Shown piece by piece: positions 16,484 to 25,325 of a DNA stretch of 64,000 nucleotides (its first letter is position 1; each line of letters begins with the position of its first letter). Made by a program: the position numbers and the translations under genes. A model generated the notes under the pieces. That model saw only the letters and a program-made list of their open reading frames with translations, did not search any database and was not told the origin of the DNA. This stretch comes from Aldehydirespirator sp965204875 (GTDB lineage: Bacteria; Actinomycetota; Acidimicrobiia; Acidimicrobiales; Aldehydirespiratoraceae): the NCBI GenBank assembly GCA_965204875.1, contig OZ242020.1, forward strand, positions 620,001 to 684,000. The letters are read 5' to 3'.

Positions 16484-18250
16484 TTACATGTAGTTTTGGT
16501 ATTTTTCGAGAAAACGCACTGGGCGGCTTAGGGCGTCTTTTCGGAAGGGGTCGCCTAGCTCTTTGGTGCACATGGCCTCGATCACTGTGGTGCGGCCGGC
16601 GTTCATCTGGGCTTCGATGGCGGAGGTTAAGGCCGGGCCCACGTCCTCCAGCTGGTTGACGCGCACGCCCTCGGCGCCCATGGCGCGGGCTATCTCTGAC
16701 CAGCTCTCGCCGCCGTCCAGCTCGCCTGCGACGAAGCGGCGCCCGTAGAAATCGACCTGGTTCTTCTTCTCGGCGCCCCACTGGCGGTTGTGGAAAACGA
16801 CCGCCGTGACCGGGATGTTGTGACGCACCGCCGTCATCACCTCGACCATGCTCATCGCCCAGGCCCCGTCACCCGCGTAGGCCACCGCGGGACGATCCGG
16901 CGCCGCCTTCTTGGCGCCGATGATCGTGGGCAGCGCGTAACCGCAGTTCCCCCAGCTCATCGCTGCGAAGAACGACCGGGGCTCCTCGAAACGCAGGTAA
17001 CTGTTGGCCACCGAGTTGATGTTGCCGATGTCGGTCGACACCATCACCCTCGGCGGCATCGCCCTCTCCAGCTCGCGCAACACCTGGCGGGGATGCATCC
17101 AGTCCTCGGTCTCCGCCGCGGCCTGCTTGATCATGTCGACGCTGAAATCGTCGGTCTCCTCGGTCCAGTCGTCAAGCTCGGCCTCCCAGCCGGCCTTGGC
17201 CGACGCGACGGCCGCGGCGCGCTCGGACCGCGTGGCGTCACAGGCCAGCTCACGGCCCGCGAGGCGAGCCGTCAGCGCTGCGGCCGCCGCGCCGGCGTCG
17301 CCGCAGATGCCCACGTCTATGCGCTTGACCAGGCCCAGCATCTTGGAATCGGCGTCCACCTGGATGATCTTCGACCCCGCCGGCCAGTAGTCCAGGCCGT
17401 GCTGGGGCAGCGTGCCGAACGGGCCCAGCCGGGTGCCCAGCGCCAGCACCACATCAGCCCTAGATATCAGGTGCATCGCCGCCTTGGAGCCCTGGTATCC
17501 CAGCGGGCCGCACCACAGCGGGTGCGAGGCCGGGAACGAGTCATTGTGCAGGTAGCTGTTCACCACCGGGCAACCCAGCCGCTCGGCCAGCGCCACCGCC
17601 TCGGCCATGGCGTCGCCCATCACCACCCCGCCGCCGGACACCATCACCGGGAAGGAAGCCTCTGCCAGCAACCCGGCGGCCTCGCCCAGAGTGCGATCAC
17701 CGCCGGGCCCACGATCGAGTCGCTGCGGTGGCGGGATATCCACATCAATGTCGCCGTAGAAGCGGTCCCTGGGAATGTTGAGCTGCGTCGGCCCCATCTC
17801 CGACAGCGCCCGGTCGAAGCAGCGCGCCGTCAGCTCGGCCATGCGCCGCTCGTTGCTGACATGGGCCTGGTACTTGGTGAACTCCTCGAACATCGGAAGC
17901 TGGTTGGCCTCCTGGAAACCGCCCAGGCCCATGCCCATCGTGCCGGCCTCGGGCGTGATGACCACCACCGGGCTGTGCGCCCAGAAAGCCGCCGCGACCG
18001 CGGTGACGCAGTTAGAGATGCCAGGGCCGTTCTGGCCGATCACCACGCCGTGGCGGCCGCTCACCCGGCTGAACCCGTCGGCCATGTGCGCCGCGCCCTG
18101 CTCGTGAACCACCGGCACGAGCTCGATGCCGGCAGGCTCGAAGATGTCCATGGCATCCATGAAGGCGCTGCCCATGATGCCGAAGATCGTGTCCACGCCG
18201 TGCGCGACCATCGTCTCGACAAACGCTTCGCTGGGGGTCATGCGGGTCAT
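16484..18250 (-). CDS. xsc: Sulfoacetaldehyde acetyltransferase (Xsc)
   Basis: ThDP enzyme that converts sulfoacetaldehyde and phosphate to acetyl phosphate and sulfite, in taurine and other C2-sulfonate breakdown. 588 aa from ATG 18250. Seen: EAFVETMVAHGVDTIFGIMG, cofactor Glu in VVHEQGAAHMADGFSR, IGQNGPGISN, GGFQEANQLPMF, and the ThDP motif GDGAWAMSMVEV followed by NRQWGAEKKNQVDFYGRRFV and DPFRKDALSRPVR. The last two blocks are typical of Xsc and not of acetolactate synthase. An upstream frame to 18301 exists, but GAGGAG 8-13 bases before 18250 supports this start. No taurine transaminase, sulfonate transporter or pta is seen nearby, so the source of sulfoacetaldehyde is not shown. Confidence 0.9.
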   Translation of the reverse strand: MTRMTPSEAFVETMVAHGVDTIFGIMGSAFMDAMDIFEPAGIELVPVVHEQGAAHMADGFSRVSGRHGVVIGQNGPGISNCVTAVAAAFWAHSPVVVITPEAGTMGMGLGGFQEANQLPMFEEFTKYQAHVSNERRMAELTARCFDRALSEMGPTQLNIPRDRFYGDIDVDIPPPQRLDRGPGGDRTLGEAAGLLAEASFPVMVSGGGVVMGDAMAEAVALAERLGCPVVNSYLHNDSFPASHPLWCGPLGYQGSKAAMHLISRADVVLALGTRLGPFGTLPQHGLDYWPAGSKIIQVDADSKMLGLVKRIDVGICGDAGAAAAALTARLAGRELACDATRSERAAAVASAKAGWEAELDDWTEETDDFSVDMIKQAAAETEDWMHPRQVLRELERAMPPRVMVSTDIGNINSVANSYLRFEEPRSFFAAMSWGNCGYALPTIIGAKKAAPDRPAVAYAGDGAWAMSMVEVMTAVRHNIPVTAVVFHNRQWGAEKKNQVDFYGRRFVAGELDGGESWSEIARAMGAEGVRVNQLEDVGPALTSAIEAQMNAGRTTVIEAMCTKELGDPFRKDALSRPVRFLEKYQNYM

Positions 18251-18356
18251 GCGGGCACCCTCTCCTCGACGCCGATGCGGCCAGCCCAGCGCCCACTGCA
18301 CGGCACCGAGCCGTTAGAGCCTATAACAGCTCAAGCCGGCACGCCCGGCGCCAACA

Positions 18357-18459
18357 CTTCGGTCGTCAGGCGCGCAGTGAGCGGAAGCGGATTGTGCCGC
18401 CAACACAATTCCGGCTAGTAGAAGCTTCGGGCGATCAGGTGCGCAGTGAGCGGAAGCGG
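18357..18459. repeat. Imperfect 34-bp direct repeat at the copA 3' end
   Basis: 18357-18390 and 18425-18459 share CAGTGAGCGGAAGCGG and flanking bases. The second copy is the real end of copA (codons for FRSLRT and stop). The first is a duplicated, non-coding copy downstream. Confidence 0.6.
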
Positions 18460-20717
18460 CGCAGGCGCAGGCTGTTGGCCACCACGAACAGCGACGACGC
18501 ACCCATCGCCGCGGCGGCGGCCATCGGGTTGAGCACGCCGATGGCCGCCAGCGGGATCGCGGCGACGTTGTAGGCGAACGCCCAGAACAGGTTGACCTTG
18601 ATCGTTGCCAGAGTCCGGCGCGACAGAGCGATGGCATCGGGCACGGCCCGGAGGTCGCCGCCCACGATCGTGATGTCCGACGCCTCAACGGCCACGTCCG
18701 CGCCAGTGCCCACAGCGATTCCCAGATCGGCCACCGCCAGCGCCGGAGCATCGTTGATGCCGTCGCCCACCACGGCGACCCGCTTGCCGGCCGCCTGCAG
18801 GCGGGACACCGCCGCGGCCTTCTCCGCCGGCAGCACCTCGGCGATCACGTCATCCTCTTCCAAGCCGACGGCCTCGCCAACCGCTCGAGCGGTCCGGCGG
18901 TTGTCGCCGGTCAGAAGCGAGACCTCGAGGCCGAGACTGCGCAACTCCCGCACGGCCTGCGCAGACGTGGGCTTGACCGTGTCCGCCAGCGCGATCACAG
19001 CCTCCGCCACCTCCCCCGTGCCCACCAGCACCGCCGTGAGGCCGGCGGCCTCAGCCTCAGCCAGGGCAGACTCGAGATCGCCGGGGATCTCCTCGAACAG
19101 CGGGCGCCGGCCGACCCGCACCCCGGCACCGTCGACCCGCCCGACGACGCCAACGCCGGGGCGGTTCAAGAATCCGGTCACCGTGCGATCCGAGGGCCAA
19201 CGCCGGGCGATCGCCGCCCCGAGGGGATGCTCCGACCGGGACTCGAGGGCTCCGGCCAGCAGGCCGAGCGCAGAGGCATCGGCGCCGGGCGCGCCGCGCA
19301 CGCCCACGACCTCAGGGCGTCCGTGTGTGACCGTACCCGTCTTGTCGAGCAGCACGGCATCGGTGCGGCGTGTGTCCTCCAACACCTCGGCACCCTTGAT
19401 GATCAGGCCCAGCTGCGCCCCGCGGCCCGTTCCCACCATCACGGCCAGCGGCGTGGCCAGCCCGAGCGCGCACGGGCAGGAGATGATCAACACGGCCACG
19501 GCGGCGGTGAACGCCTCCGCGGGCGCAGACCCGGCGGCGAGCCACACGGCGAGCGTGGCCGCGGACAAGACCATCACCGAGGGCACGAACACCGCAGCCA
19601 CCCGGTCGGCCAGGCGCTGCACCGCGGCCCGGCCCCCCTGGGCCTCGTCCACGAGGCGGACGATCTGGGCCAGGGCCGCCTGCGCCCCCACCTTGGTGGC
19701 CTCAACCTCCAGCGACCCGTCGGCGTTGACGGTGGCGCCGATCACCTCGTCGCCCGCGGCGACCTCAACGGGAACGGACTCCCCCGTGACCATCGAGGCG
19801 TCCACTGCGGAGGCGCCGCTCACCACGATGCCGTCGGTGGCGATCCGCTCGCCGGGACGCACGATGAACCGCATCCCCACACGCAGCTCCGCAGCGGGTA
19901 TCTCCGTGCCGTCGGTGAGCCGCGCCGTGGACGCGCCGAGGCGGGCCAGGGCACGCACCGCCTCCCCGGAGCGGCGGGTGGCCCGCGCCTGCAGCCACCT
20001 CCCGACCAGCACCAGGGCCACGATCACCGTGCCGGTCTCGAAATACACGTGGCCGCCCTCGATGCCCGCTGCCAGCACCAGCGCCGACCAGACCCAGGAA
20101 GCGGACGTGCCGATCGACACCAGCGTGTCCATCGTGGCCGCAGCATGGCGAAGGTTGCGCACCGCGGCCCGGTGAAACTCCCACCCCGAGCCGAACACCA
20201 CGAGCGCCGACAGCGCTAGCGCGGCCCAGCGCCAGCCGTCAAAACGCAGCACCGGCACCATCGAGACCGCCACGACCGGGACTCCGGCCACCACCGCCAC
20301 GACCAGCCGGCGGCGCAGACCGGCGATGCGGCGCCGCTCGGCGACCTCGCCGTCATCGCTGCCTGCATCGCCGCCAGCGTCGCCGCCGACGTTGCGGCCG
20401 GTGTCAGTGCCGATGTCGCGGCTGTCACCGCCGATGTCACGGCCAGCGTCACGTCCGATGTCACCGGGGGTAAGCGTGTCTGGCGAGCCGACCGCGAGGG
20501 CCGAATAGCCGGAGCGCTCAACGGCGCGGCGAAGCTCCGCCTCGTCAGCCGTGCCGTCGTGGAGCACCGTGGCCCGCGTCGAGACCAGGTTCACGCTGGC
20601 ATCGAGCACTCCCGGCACGGCACCCAGGGCAGACCGGACCCTGGCGGCGCAGGCGGCACACGTCATGCCCCCCACCCGGATCTCGCTCCGGACACTCGCG
20701 CTACGACCGGTGCCCAT
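18435..20717 (-). CDS. copA: Copper-translocating P1B-type ATPase
   Basis: 760 aa inner-membrane pump, expected to export Cu(I). One N-terminal heavy-metal domain (VGGMTCAACAARVRSAL, near residue 17), then membrane helices. CPC motif in IISCPCALGLATPLAVM (about residue 413), phosphorylation site DKTGTVTHG (about 456), ATP-binding EHPLGAAI with its His, and VGDGINDAPALAVAD (about 653). Between the metal domain and the first helix lies an unusual linker of Gly/Asp repeats (GDIGRDAGRDIGG and similar units, residues about 82-125), a local expansion not usual in CopA. It is a single gene with no CopZ or CsoR next to it. Confidence 0.94.
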   Translation of the reverse strand: MGTGRSASVRSEIRVGGMTCAACAARVRSALGAVPGVLDASVNLVSTRATVLHDGTADEAELRRAVERSGYSALAVGSPDTLTPGDIGRDAGRDIGGDSRDIGTDTGRNVGGDAGGDAGSDDGEVAERRRIAGLRRRLVVAVVAGVPVVAVSMVPVLRFDGWRWAALALSALVVFGSGWEFHRAAVRNLRHAAATMDTLVSIGTSASWVWSALVLAAGIEGGHVYFETGTVIVALVLVGRWLQARATRRSGEAVRALARLGASTARLTDGTEIPAAELRVGMRFIVRPGERIATDGIVVSGASAVDASMVTGESVPVEVAAGDEVIGATVNADGSLEVEATKVGAQAALAQIVRLVDEAQGGRAAVQRLADRVAAVFVPSVMVLSAATLAVWLAAGSAPAEAFTAAVAVLIISCPCALGLATPLAVMVGTGRGAQLGLIIKGAEVLEDTRRTDAVLLDKTGTVTHGRPEVVGVRGAPGADASALGLLAGALESRSEHPLGAAIARRWPSDRTVTGFLNRPGVGVVGRVDGAGVRVGRRPLFEEIPGDLESALAEAEAAGLTAVLVGTGEVAEAVIALADTVKPTSAQAVRELRSLGLEVSLLTGDNRRTARAVGEAVGLEEDDVIAEVLPAEKAAAVSRLQAAGKRVAVVGDGINDAPALAVADLGIAVGTGADVAVEASDITIVGGDLRAVPDAIALSRRTLATIKVNLFWAFAYNVAAIPLAAIGVLNPMAAAAAMGASSLFVVANSLRLRRFRSLRT

Positions 20718-21076
20718 CCGCTCAGCCTATGACCGCGCCCACGGGCGGAGCCTGCCTGCAGCCCTGCGCCGAAGGAGCGCAAATTCAGGCGACCCGCGCC
20801 CACGGGCAAACCACCGGCCTCAGGCTCGGTGCAACCACTGCAAACCTTGTGCAAATTCGAGCGACCGCGCCGACGGCAGAACCGATGGCAGACGGTGTTG
20901 GTCATGTGATCTCCCTGGGTGACCGCGCCCACGGGCGCAGCGCAGCCGGCAACCTGCGCCGAACGTGAAGGTTCGGGTGACCGACGCCCTCAACCGGCAG
21001 AGCCCGGCCGGAAGTGCGGCTGGGGGCTGTGTGCGGTGGCAGACTGAGAGGTGTGGGTTTGCCCCGGACGGAGCCG
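20718..21076. other. Intergenic region with interspersed palindromic repeats
   Basis: Between divergent copA and hisC. It holds three copies of the small palindrome CGCCCACGGGC(G) at 20736-20747, 20797-20807 and 20926-20937, each inside a longer degenerate unit (GACCGCGCCCACGGGC...GCGCCGAA). A fourth copy of the palindrome lies at 27386-27397. Any hisC promoter must be in the last part; none stands out. Confidence 0.55.
20736..20937. repeat. Three copies of CGCCC-AC-GGGC(G) palindrome
   Basis: The 5-base arms can pair as a small hairpin. The copies are embedded in about 50-base imperfect repeats upstream of hisC. Confidence 0.6.
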
Positions 21077-22171
21077 ATGAGAGCCGTGGGACGGGTCAGG
21101 CCCGCTGTGGACGCCCTGCCTGCGTATGTGCCCGGCAAGGCTGCTGAACAGGCCGAGCGAGAGCACGACATCGCCGGTGCCATCAAGCTGGCCTCCAACG
21201 AGAGTCCGTACCCTCCCCCCGCTGCGGTGATCGAGGCCGCGTCCGCCGCCTGCCGCCACAGCAACACCTACAGCGACCACCGCGCCACCGCACTGCGCCG
21301 GGCGCTGGCCGAGCGACTGGGCCCCGACGTCGCGCAAGTGACCGTGGGCGCGGGCTCCGCCGCGCTGATCTACCAGCTGGTGAGCGCCTACAACGGCCCA
21401 GGCGACGAGACGGTCACACCCTGGATCTCCTTCGAGGCCTACCCGATAGCGGTTCAGACTGCTGCAGCGACACTGGTGCAGGTGCCGCTGGCCGGCGGCC
21501 ACACCATCGACACCACTGCCGTGGCCGCCGCCGTCACCGAGCGCACCAAGCTCGTGCTGCTGGCCAACCCCAACAACCCCACCGGCACGGCCGTCACCAC
21601 CGCAGCGCTGCGCCGATTGCTGGAGGGCATCCCGAGCGATGTGATCGTGCTGGTGGACGAGGCCTACCGGGAGTTCGCCGACCCGGCGCTGGGCGACCCC
21701 GTGGCAGAACTGCTGCCGCACTTCGCGAACGTGGCAGTGTGCCGGACCTTCTCCAAGGCGTTCGGGCTGGCCGGCCTGCGGGTCGGATACCTGATCGGAC
21801 ACCCCGCGGTCGTCGCCGCGGTCGAGAAGTGCCAGATCCCGTTCAGCGTCAACGGCGCCGCCCAGGCTGCGGCACTGGCAGCACTCGACACGCAAAGCGA
21901 AGCGCAGGCCAACATCGAGGTGATCAAGGGCGAGCGCGACCGGGTGGCTGCGGCGCTCACCGCCGGCGGCTGGGACATCCCCGACACTCAGGCCAACTTC
22001 GTGTGGCTCCCCCTGGGCGACCGTGCCAGCGAGGTGTGCGCTGCCCTGGAGCGGCGCGGCGTAGTGGTGCGACCGTTCCCGGGGATCGGCATCAGGGTGA
22101 CGACGGGAACGCCCGCCCAGAACGACCGCTTCCTGGCAGCGCTCGCCGAGGTCGCTCAGCCAGACCGCTAG
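21077..22171 (+). CDS. hisC: Histidinol-phosphate aminotransferase-like, PLP-dependent
   Basis: Class I/II aminotransferase, 364 aa, converting imidazole acetol phosphate to histidinol phosphate, possibly also aromatic amino acids. Seen: LASNESPYPPPAAV, TVGAGSAALIYQLV, LLANPNNPTGT with the PLP-ring Asn, VDEAYREF with the Asp, TFSKAFGLAGLRVGYLIG with the PLP lysine, and RPFPGIGIRVTTGT with the substrate Arg. ATG 21077 gives the usual N-terminus (RPAVDALPAYVPGK); GTG 21053 is an alternative. No other his gene is adjacent, as is common for stand-alone HisC paralogues. Confidence 0.87.
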   Translation: MRAVGRVRPAVDALPAYVPGKAAEQAEREHDIAGAIKLASNESPYPPPAAVIEAASAACRHSNTYSDHRATALRRALAERLGPDVAQVTVGAGSAALIYQLVSAYNGPGDETVTPWISFEAYPIAVQTAAATLVQVPLAGGHTIDTTAVAAAVTERTKLVLLANPNNPTGTAVTTAALRRLLEGIPSDVIVLVDEAYREFADPALGDPVAELLPHFANVAVCRTFSKAFGLAGLRVGYLIGHPAVVAAVEKCQIPFSVNGAAQAAALAALDTQSEAQANIEVIKGERDRVAAALTAGGWDIPDTQANFVWLPLGDRASEVCAALERRGVVVRPFPGIGIRVTTGTPAQNDRFLAALAEVAQPDR

Positions 22172-22191
22172 CCGCCGCAGGTCTCAGGCCG

Positions 22192-22440
22192 TCAGCCGCC
22201 GCTGGTCTGGGGGATGAAATAGATGGTGGAACCGTCCGCCACCGGCTCGTACTCGGGGTGGGCGATCAGCAGGCCGTCGATCACCACCGACGTCCCGGCG
22301 CGCAGAGCATCGGCCAGGCCCGGGAAGCACCTGTCGAGGTCATCGACGACAGCGCCCACGGTCGAACCCTCGGCCTCGACCTCGGCGAGACCGCCGGTCG
22401 GGCCTCTCAGGTTGGAACTCAGATGGACCCTTACCGTCAC
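22192..22440 (-). CDS. MoaD/ThiS-like ubiquitin-fold sulfur carrier
   Basis: 82 aa ending in SGG, so it has the Gly-Gly tail that is adenylated and thiocarboxylated in MoaD/ThiS proteins. Seen: VRVHLSSNLRG, VGAVVDDLDRCFPGLADAL and STIYFIPQTSGG. Placed 11 bases after the stop of the molybdenum hydroxylase large subunit, on the same strand. A job in supplying sulfur for the molybdenum cofactor of that enzyme is a fair inference, but it could also serve another thiolation route. The GTG start is inferred from the conserved beginning. Confidence 0.75.
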   Translation of the reverse strand: MTVRVHLSSNLRGPTGGLAEVEAEGSTVGAVVDDLDRCFPGLADALRAGTSVVIDGLLIAHPEYEPVADGSTIYFIPQTSGG

Positions 22441-22451
22441 CCCGCAGAGTC

Positions 22452-24728
22452 CTAGCAGCCGCTGCCAGGGGATCCGTTGGAGCCACCCTTTGCCAGGACC
22501 GCCTCCAACACCCGCACCGGCGACATGGGCAGGTCGCGCAGGCGGCAGCCGGTGGCGCTGTGGACAGCGTTGGCCACCGCGGCGATGGGGGGCACGATGC
22601 CGGTCTCGCCGACGCCGCGCACGCCGTAGGGGTGCGCCGGGTTGGGCACCTCCACGATGATGGCATCGATCATCGGCAGGTCGGAGGCCACCGGCACGCG
22701 GTAGTCGAGGAACCCCGGATTCTCCATCACGCCCTCGGAGTCGTAGATGTACTCCTCGTTGAGCGCCCAGCCGACCCCCTGGGCGACGCCGCCCTGGATC
22801 TGGCCCTCCACGTAGCTGGGGTGGATGGCGGTGCCCGCGTCCTGCGAGGCGGTGTAGCGCACCACCCTCACCACGCCGGTCTCGGGGTCCACCTCCACGT
22901 CGCAGAGGTGCACCGCGAAGCCGGGGCCGGCGCCGTGAGCCTCCAGCGACCCGGTGGCGGTGAGCGGGCCGCCGGTCCGCTTGGCCTTTGCGGTGATCGC
23001 GGCGAGCGGGAGCGGATCCTTGGCGCCGTCGCCGCCCACATAGACAGCCCGGCCGTCGGCCCACTCCACGTCGTCGGTGTCGACGCCCATCATCTTGGCG
23101 GCCCGAGCCCGCAACTCGACCACCATCTTGCGGCAGGCGTCGACCACGGCCATGCCCGTGGCGAAGGTGGCACGGCTGCCCTCGGTGATGTCGGTGAAGC
23201 CGACCGACTCCGTGTCGCCCACGACGGGCCGGATGTCGTACACGTCGATGCCCAGCTCCTCAGCCGCCATCAGCGCCATCGAGGCCCGGCTGCCGCCGAT
23301 GTCGGGGCTGCCGGTGACCACGGTGGCGGTGCCGTCCTCGTTGAGGTTGACGGTGGCGCTGGAGGACTCGCCGATGTTGAACCAGTACCCGCCGGCCACG
23401 CCCCGGCCCTGATTGGGGCCGAGCGGCGCGCTGTAGTGGGGATGGTCGCGCACCGCCTCGAGGCATTCCCGGTAACCGATGCGGGCGAAAGGCACGCCCA
23501 TCGTGGACGGGTCGCCCTCGCTGACCGCGTTGCGCAGCCGCAGCTCGATCGGGTCGATTCCCAACTGCTCGGCGATCTCGTCGAGCACCGTCTCCACCGC
23601 GAAGGCCGTGTGGGGCGCGGCAGGCGCCCGGTAAGCGGCCGAGCGGGCGGTGTTGACAACCACGTTGCGAGCCTCGATGTCGAAGTTCGGGATCTTGTAG
23701 GACTCGAACACGGTCATCGCCCCGAGCAGCCCCCCGGTGCCGGCGTAGGCGCCGCCGGAGTAGACCAGCCGGGCCTCCCCGGCCACCAGGCCGCCGTCGC
23801 GGTCAGCGCCGAGCCTGACCCTGAGATGCGCGCGGGGCGCGGGGCCGGTGGCACGGAACACCTCGTCGCGGGTCATCACCATCTTCACCGGGCGGCCCGA
23901 CTTGGCCGACAGTGCCACGGCGAGCGGCTCCAGGTAGATGGTGGTCTTGCCACCGAAGCCGCCGCCGATCTCGGCGGGAACGACCTTGATGCGGGTGTTC
24001 TCCCAGCCGAGCATGGCGGCGGTGAGCGAGCGCACGCTGAAGTGACCCTGCGACGAGCACCAGAGCGTGCTGCGGCCGTCCTGGCCGGTGTCGGCCACGC
24101 AGGCGTGGGGCTCGATGTAGCCCTGATGCACCGGCTTGGTGGTGAACTCCCGCTCGATCACCAGGTCGGCACCGGCGAAACCGGCGTCGACGTCACCGCC
24201 GGAGAAGCGGGTGATGTCGCTGATGTTGGAAGGCTCGGTGGCCGGCGGGTTGGCTCCCGTGGTCATCATGTGGTCGTGCAGCACCGGCGCACCCGGAGCG
24301 AGCGCCTCGTCGATGGTCAGCACCGCCGGCAGGACCTCGTACTCCACCCTCACCGCGGCGGCGGCGCGGCGGGCCTGCTCGACAGTGGTCGCGGCCACCG
24401 CGGCGACGGCATGTCCCTCGTAGAAGACCTTGTCGCGGGCCATTATGTTGATGAACACGTCGTGGTTGCGGTCGCCGGGCGCCGTCGCCGGGAAGTCGTC
24501 GCGGGTGACGACCGCCTTCACACCGGGCATCGCCAGCGCCTCGGAGACGTTGATGTCGATGATGCGGGCGTGGGCGTGCGGCGAGCGCACCACCGCGCCG
24601 GTGAGCTGGCCGGGAAGGTTTAGATCCGCCGCGAAGCGGGCCCGCCCGGTGACCTTCTCGAGCCCGTCGTGGCGGACGGGCCGAGTGCCGACGTACTTGT
24701 AGCGGGGCTTGGACTCTGTGACGGTCAC
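22452..24728 (-). CDS. Xanthine dehydrogenase-family molybdenum hydroxylase, large subunit
   Basis: 758 aa molybdopterin-binding subunit of a cytosolic hydroxylase. Seen: VGTRPVRHDGLEKVTGRARF, the hydroxylase motif EIGGGFGGK (about residue 257), and the active-site Glu in VRGVGETGIVPP (about 706). The motif at the site that is AYxCSFR in CO dehydrogenase reads AYRAPAAPH, so this is not form I CO dehydrogenase. Substrate unknown. It is followed by a MoaD-like gene and preceded by the 2Fe-2S and FAD subunits on the same strand, which together make a complete enzyme. Confidence 0.9.
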   Translation of the reverse strand: MTVTESKPRYKYVGTRPVRHDGLEKVTGRARFAADLNLPGQLTGAVVRSPHAHARIIDINVSEALAMPGVKAVVTRDDFPATAPGDRNHDVFINIMARDKVFYEGHAVAAVAATTVEQARRAAAAVRVEYEVLPAVLTIDEALAPGAPVLHDHMMTTGANPPATEPSNISDITRFSGGDVDAGFAGADLVIEREFTTKPVHQGYIEPHACVADTGQDGRSTLWCSSQGHFSVRSLTAAMLGWENTRIKVVPAEIGGGFGGKTTIYLEPLAVALSAKSGRPVKMVMTRDEVFRATGPAPRAHLRVRLGADRDGGLVAGEARLVYSGGAYAGTGGLLGAMTVFESYKIPNFDIEARNVVVNTARSAAYRAPAAPHTAFAVETVLDEIAEQLGIDPIELRLRNAVSEGDPSTMGVPFARIGYRECLEAVRDHPHYSAPLGPNQGRGVAGGYWFNIGESSSATVNLNEDGTATVVTGSPDIGGSRASMALMAAEELGIDVYDIRPVVGDTESVGFTDITEGSRATFATGMAVVDACRKMVVELRARAAKMMGVDTDDVEWADGRAVYVGGDGAKDPLPLAAITAKAKRTGGPLTATGSLEAHGAGPGFAVHLCDVEVDPETGVVRVVRYTASQDAGTAIHPSYVEGQIQGGVAQGVGWALNEEYIYDSEGVMENPGFLDYRVPVASDLPMIDAIIVEVPNPAHPYGVRGVGETGIVPPIAAVANAVHSATGCRLRDLPMSPVRVLEAVLAKGGSNGSPGSGC

Positions 24729-24845
24729 TTGCTTCTCACTTTCGATTAATGGCTGTGCTTGGCGGCGATCCGGCGCTCGCTGGATGTTCTGTGCTTGCTG
24801 GATGTGCTGCGCTCACCGGCGATCCGGTGCTTGCCGGCGGGGAGA
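24729..24845. repeat. Short direct repeats between hydroxylase subunit genes
   Basis: The 117-base gap holds repeated pieces such as GGCGATCCGG and GCTTGCTGGATG/GCTCGCTGGATG. No gene. Confidence 0.4.
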
Positions 24846-25325
24846 TCAGGCGCCCTGGTTGATCCGCTCGGCGGCTTCGAGCACCGACCGCACGATCTTG
24901 TCGTAGCCGGTGCATCGGCAGAGGTTGCCGGCGAGGCCGTAGCGGACCTCGGTCTCGGTGGGGTCGGGGTTGCGGTCCAGCAGCGACTTGGCGGCCACCA
25001 GGAATCCGGGCGTGCAGACCCCGCACTGCAGTGCCGCGCCCTCCAGGAAGCACTGCTGCAGCGGGTGAAGGTCGTCGCCGGAGGCGAGACCCTCGACGGT
25101 GGAGATGGTGCTGCCGTCGGCCTCGGGGGCGAGCGCCAGACACGAGCACAGCAGGCGCCCGTCCATCACGATCGAGCAGGCGCCGCAGTCGCCGGTGCCA
25201 CAGCCCTCCTTGGCGCCGGTAAGTCCGACCTCGTCACGCAGGGCGTCGAGCAGCGACTGGCCCCCGTCGCAGAGGAACTCGACCGGATCGCCGTTGATGG
25301 TGCAGGTGACGTGGACTCGGCTCAT
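24846..25325 (-). CDS. Molybdenum hydroxylase 2Fe-2S small subunit
   Basis: 159 aa. Eight cysteines in the two standard 2Fe-2S patterns: CGTGDCGACSIVMDG with the later LCSC (plant-type cluster), and QCGVCTPGF with GNLCRCTGYDKI (second cluster). It passes electrons from the Mo site to FAD. ATG 25325 overlaps the end of the FAD subunit gene by 4 bases. Confidence 0.93.
   Translation of the reverse strand: MSRVHVTCTINGDPVEFLCDGGQSLLDALRDEVGLTGAKEGCGTGDCGACSIVMDGRLLCSCLALAPEADGSTISTVEGLASGDDLHPLQQCFLEGAALQCGVCTPGFLVAAKSLLDRNPDPTETEVRYGLAGNLCRCTGYDKIVRSVLEAAERINQGA

Noticed and set aside
16484..18250. Acetolactate synthase
   Set aside because: The ThDP fold is shared, but NRQWGAEKKNQVDFYGRRFV and the C-terminal DPFRKDA motif are those of Xsc.
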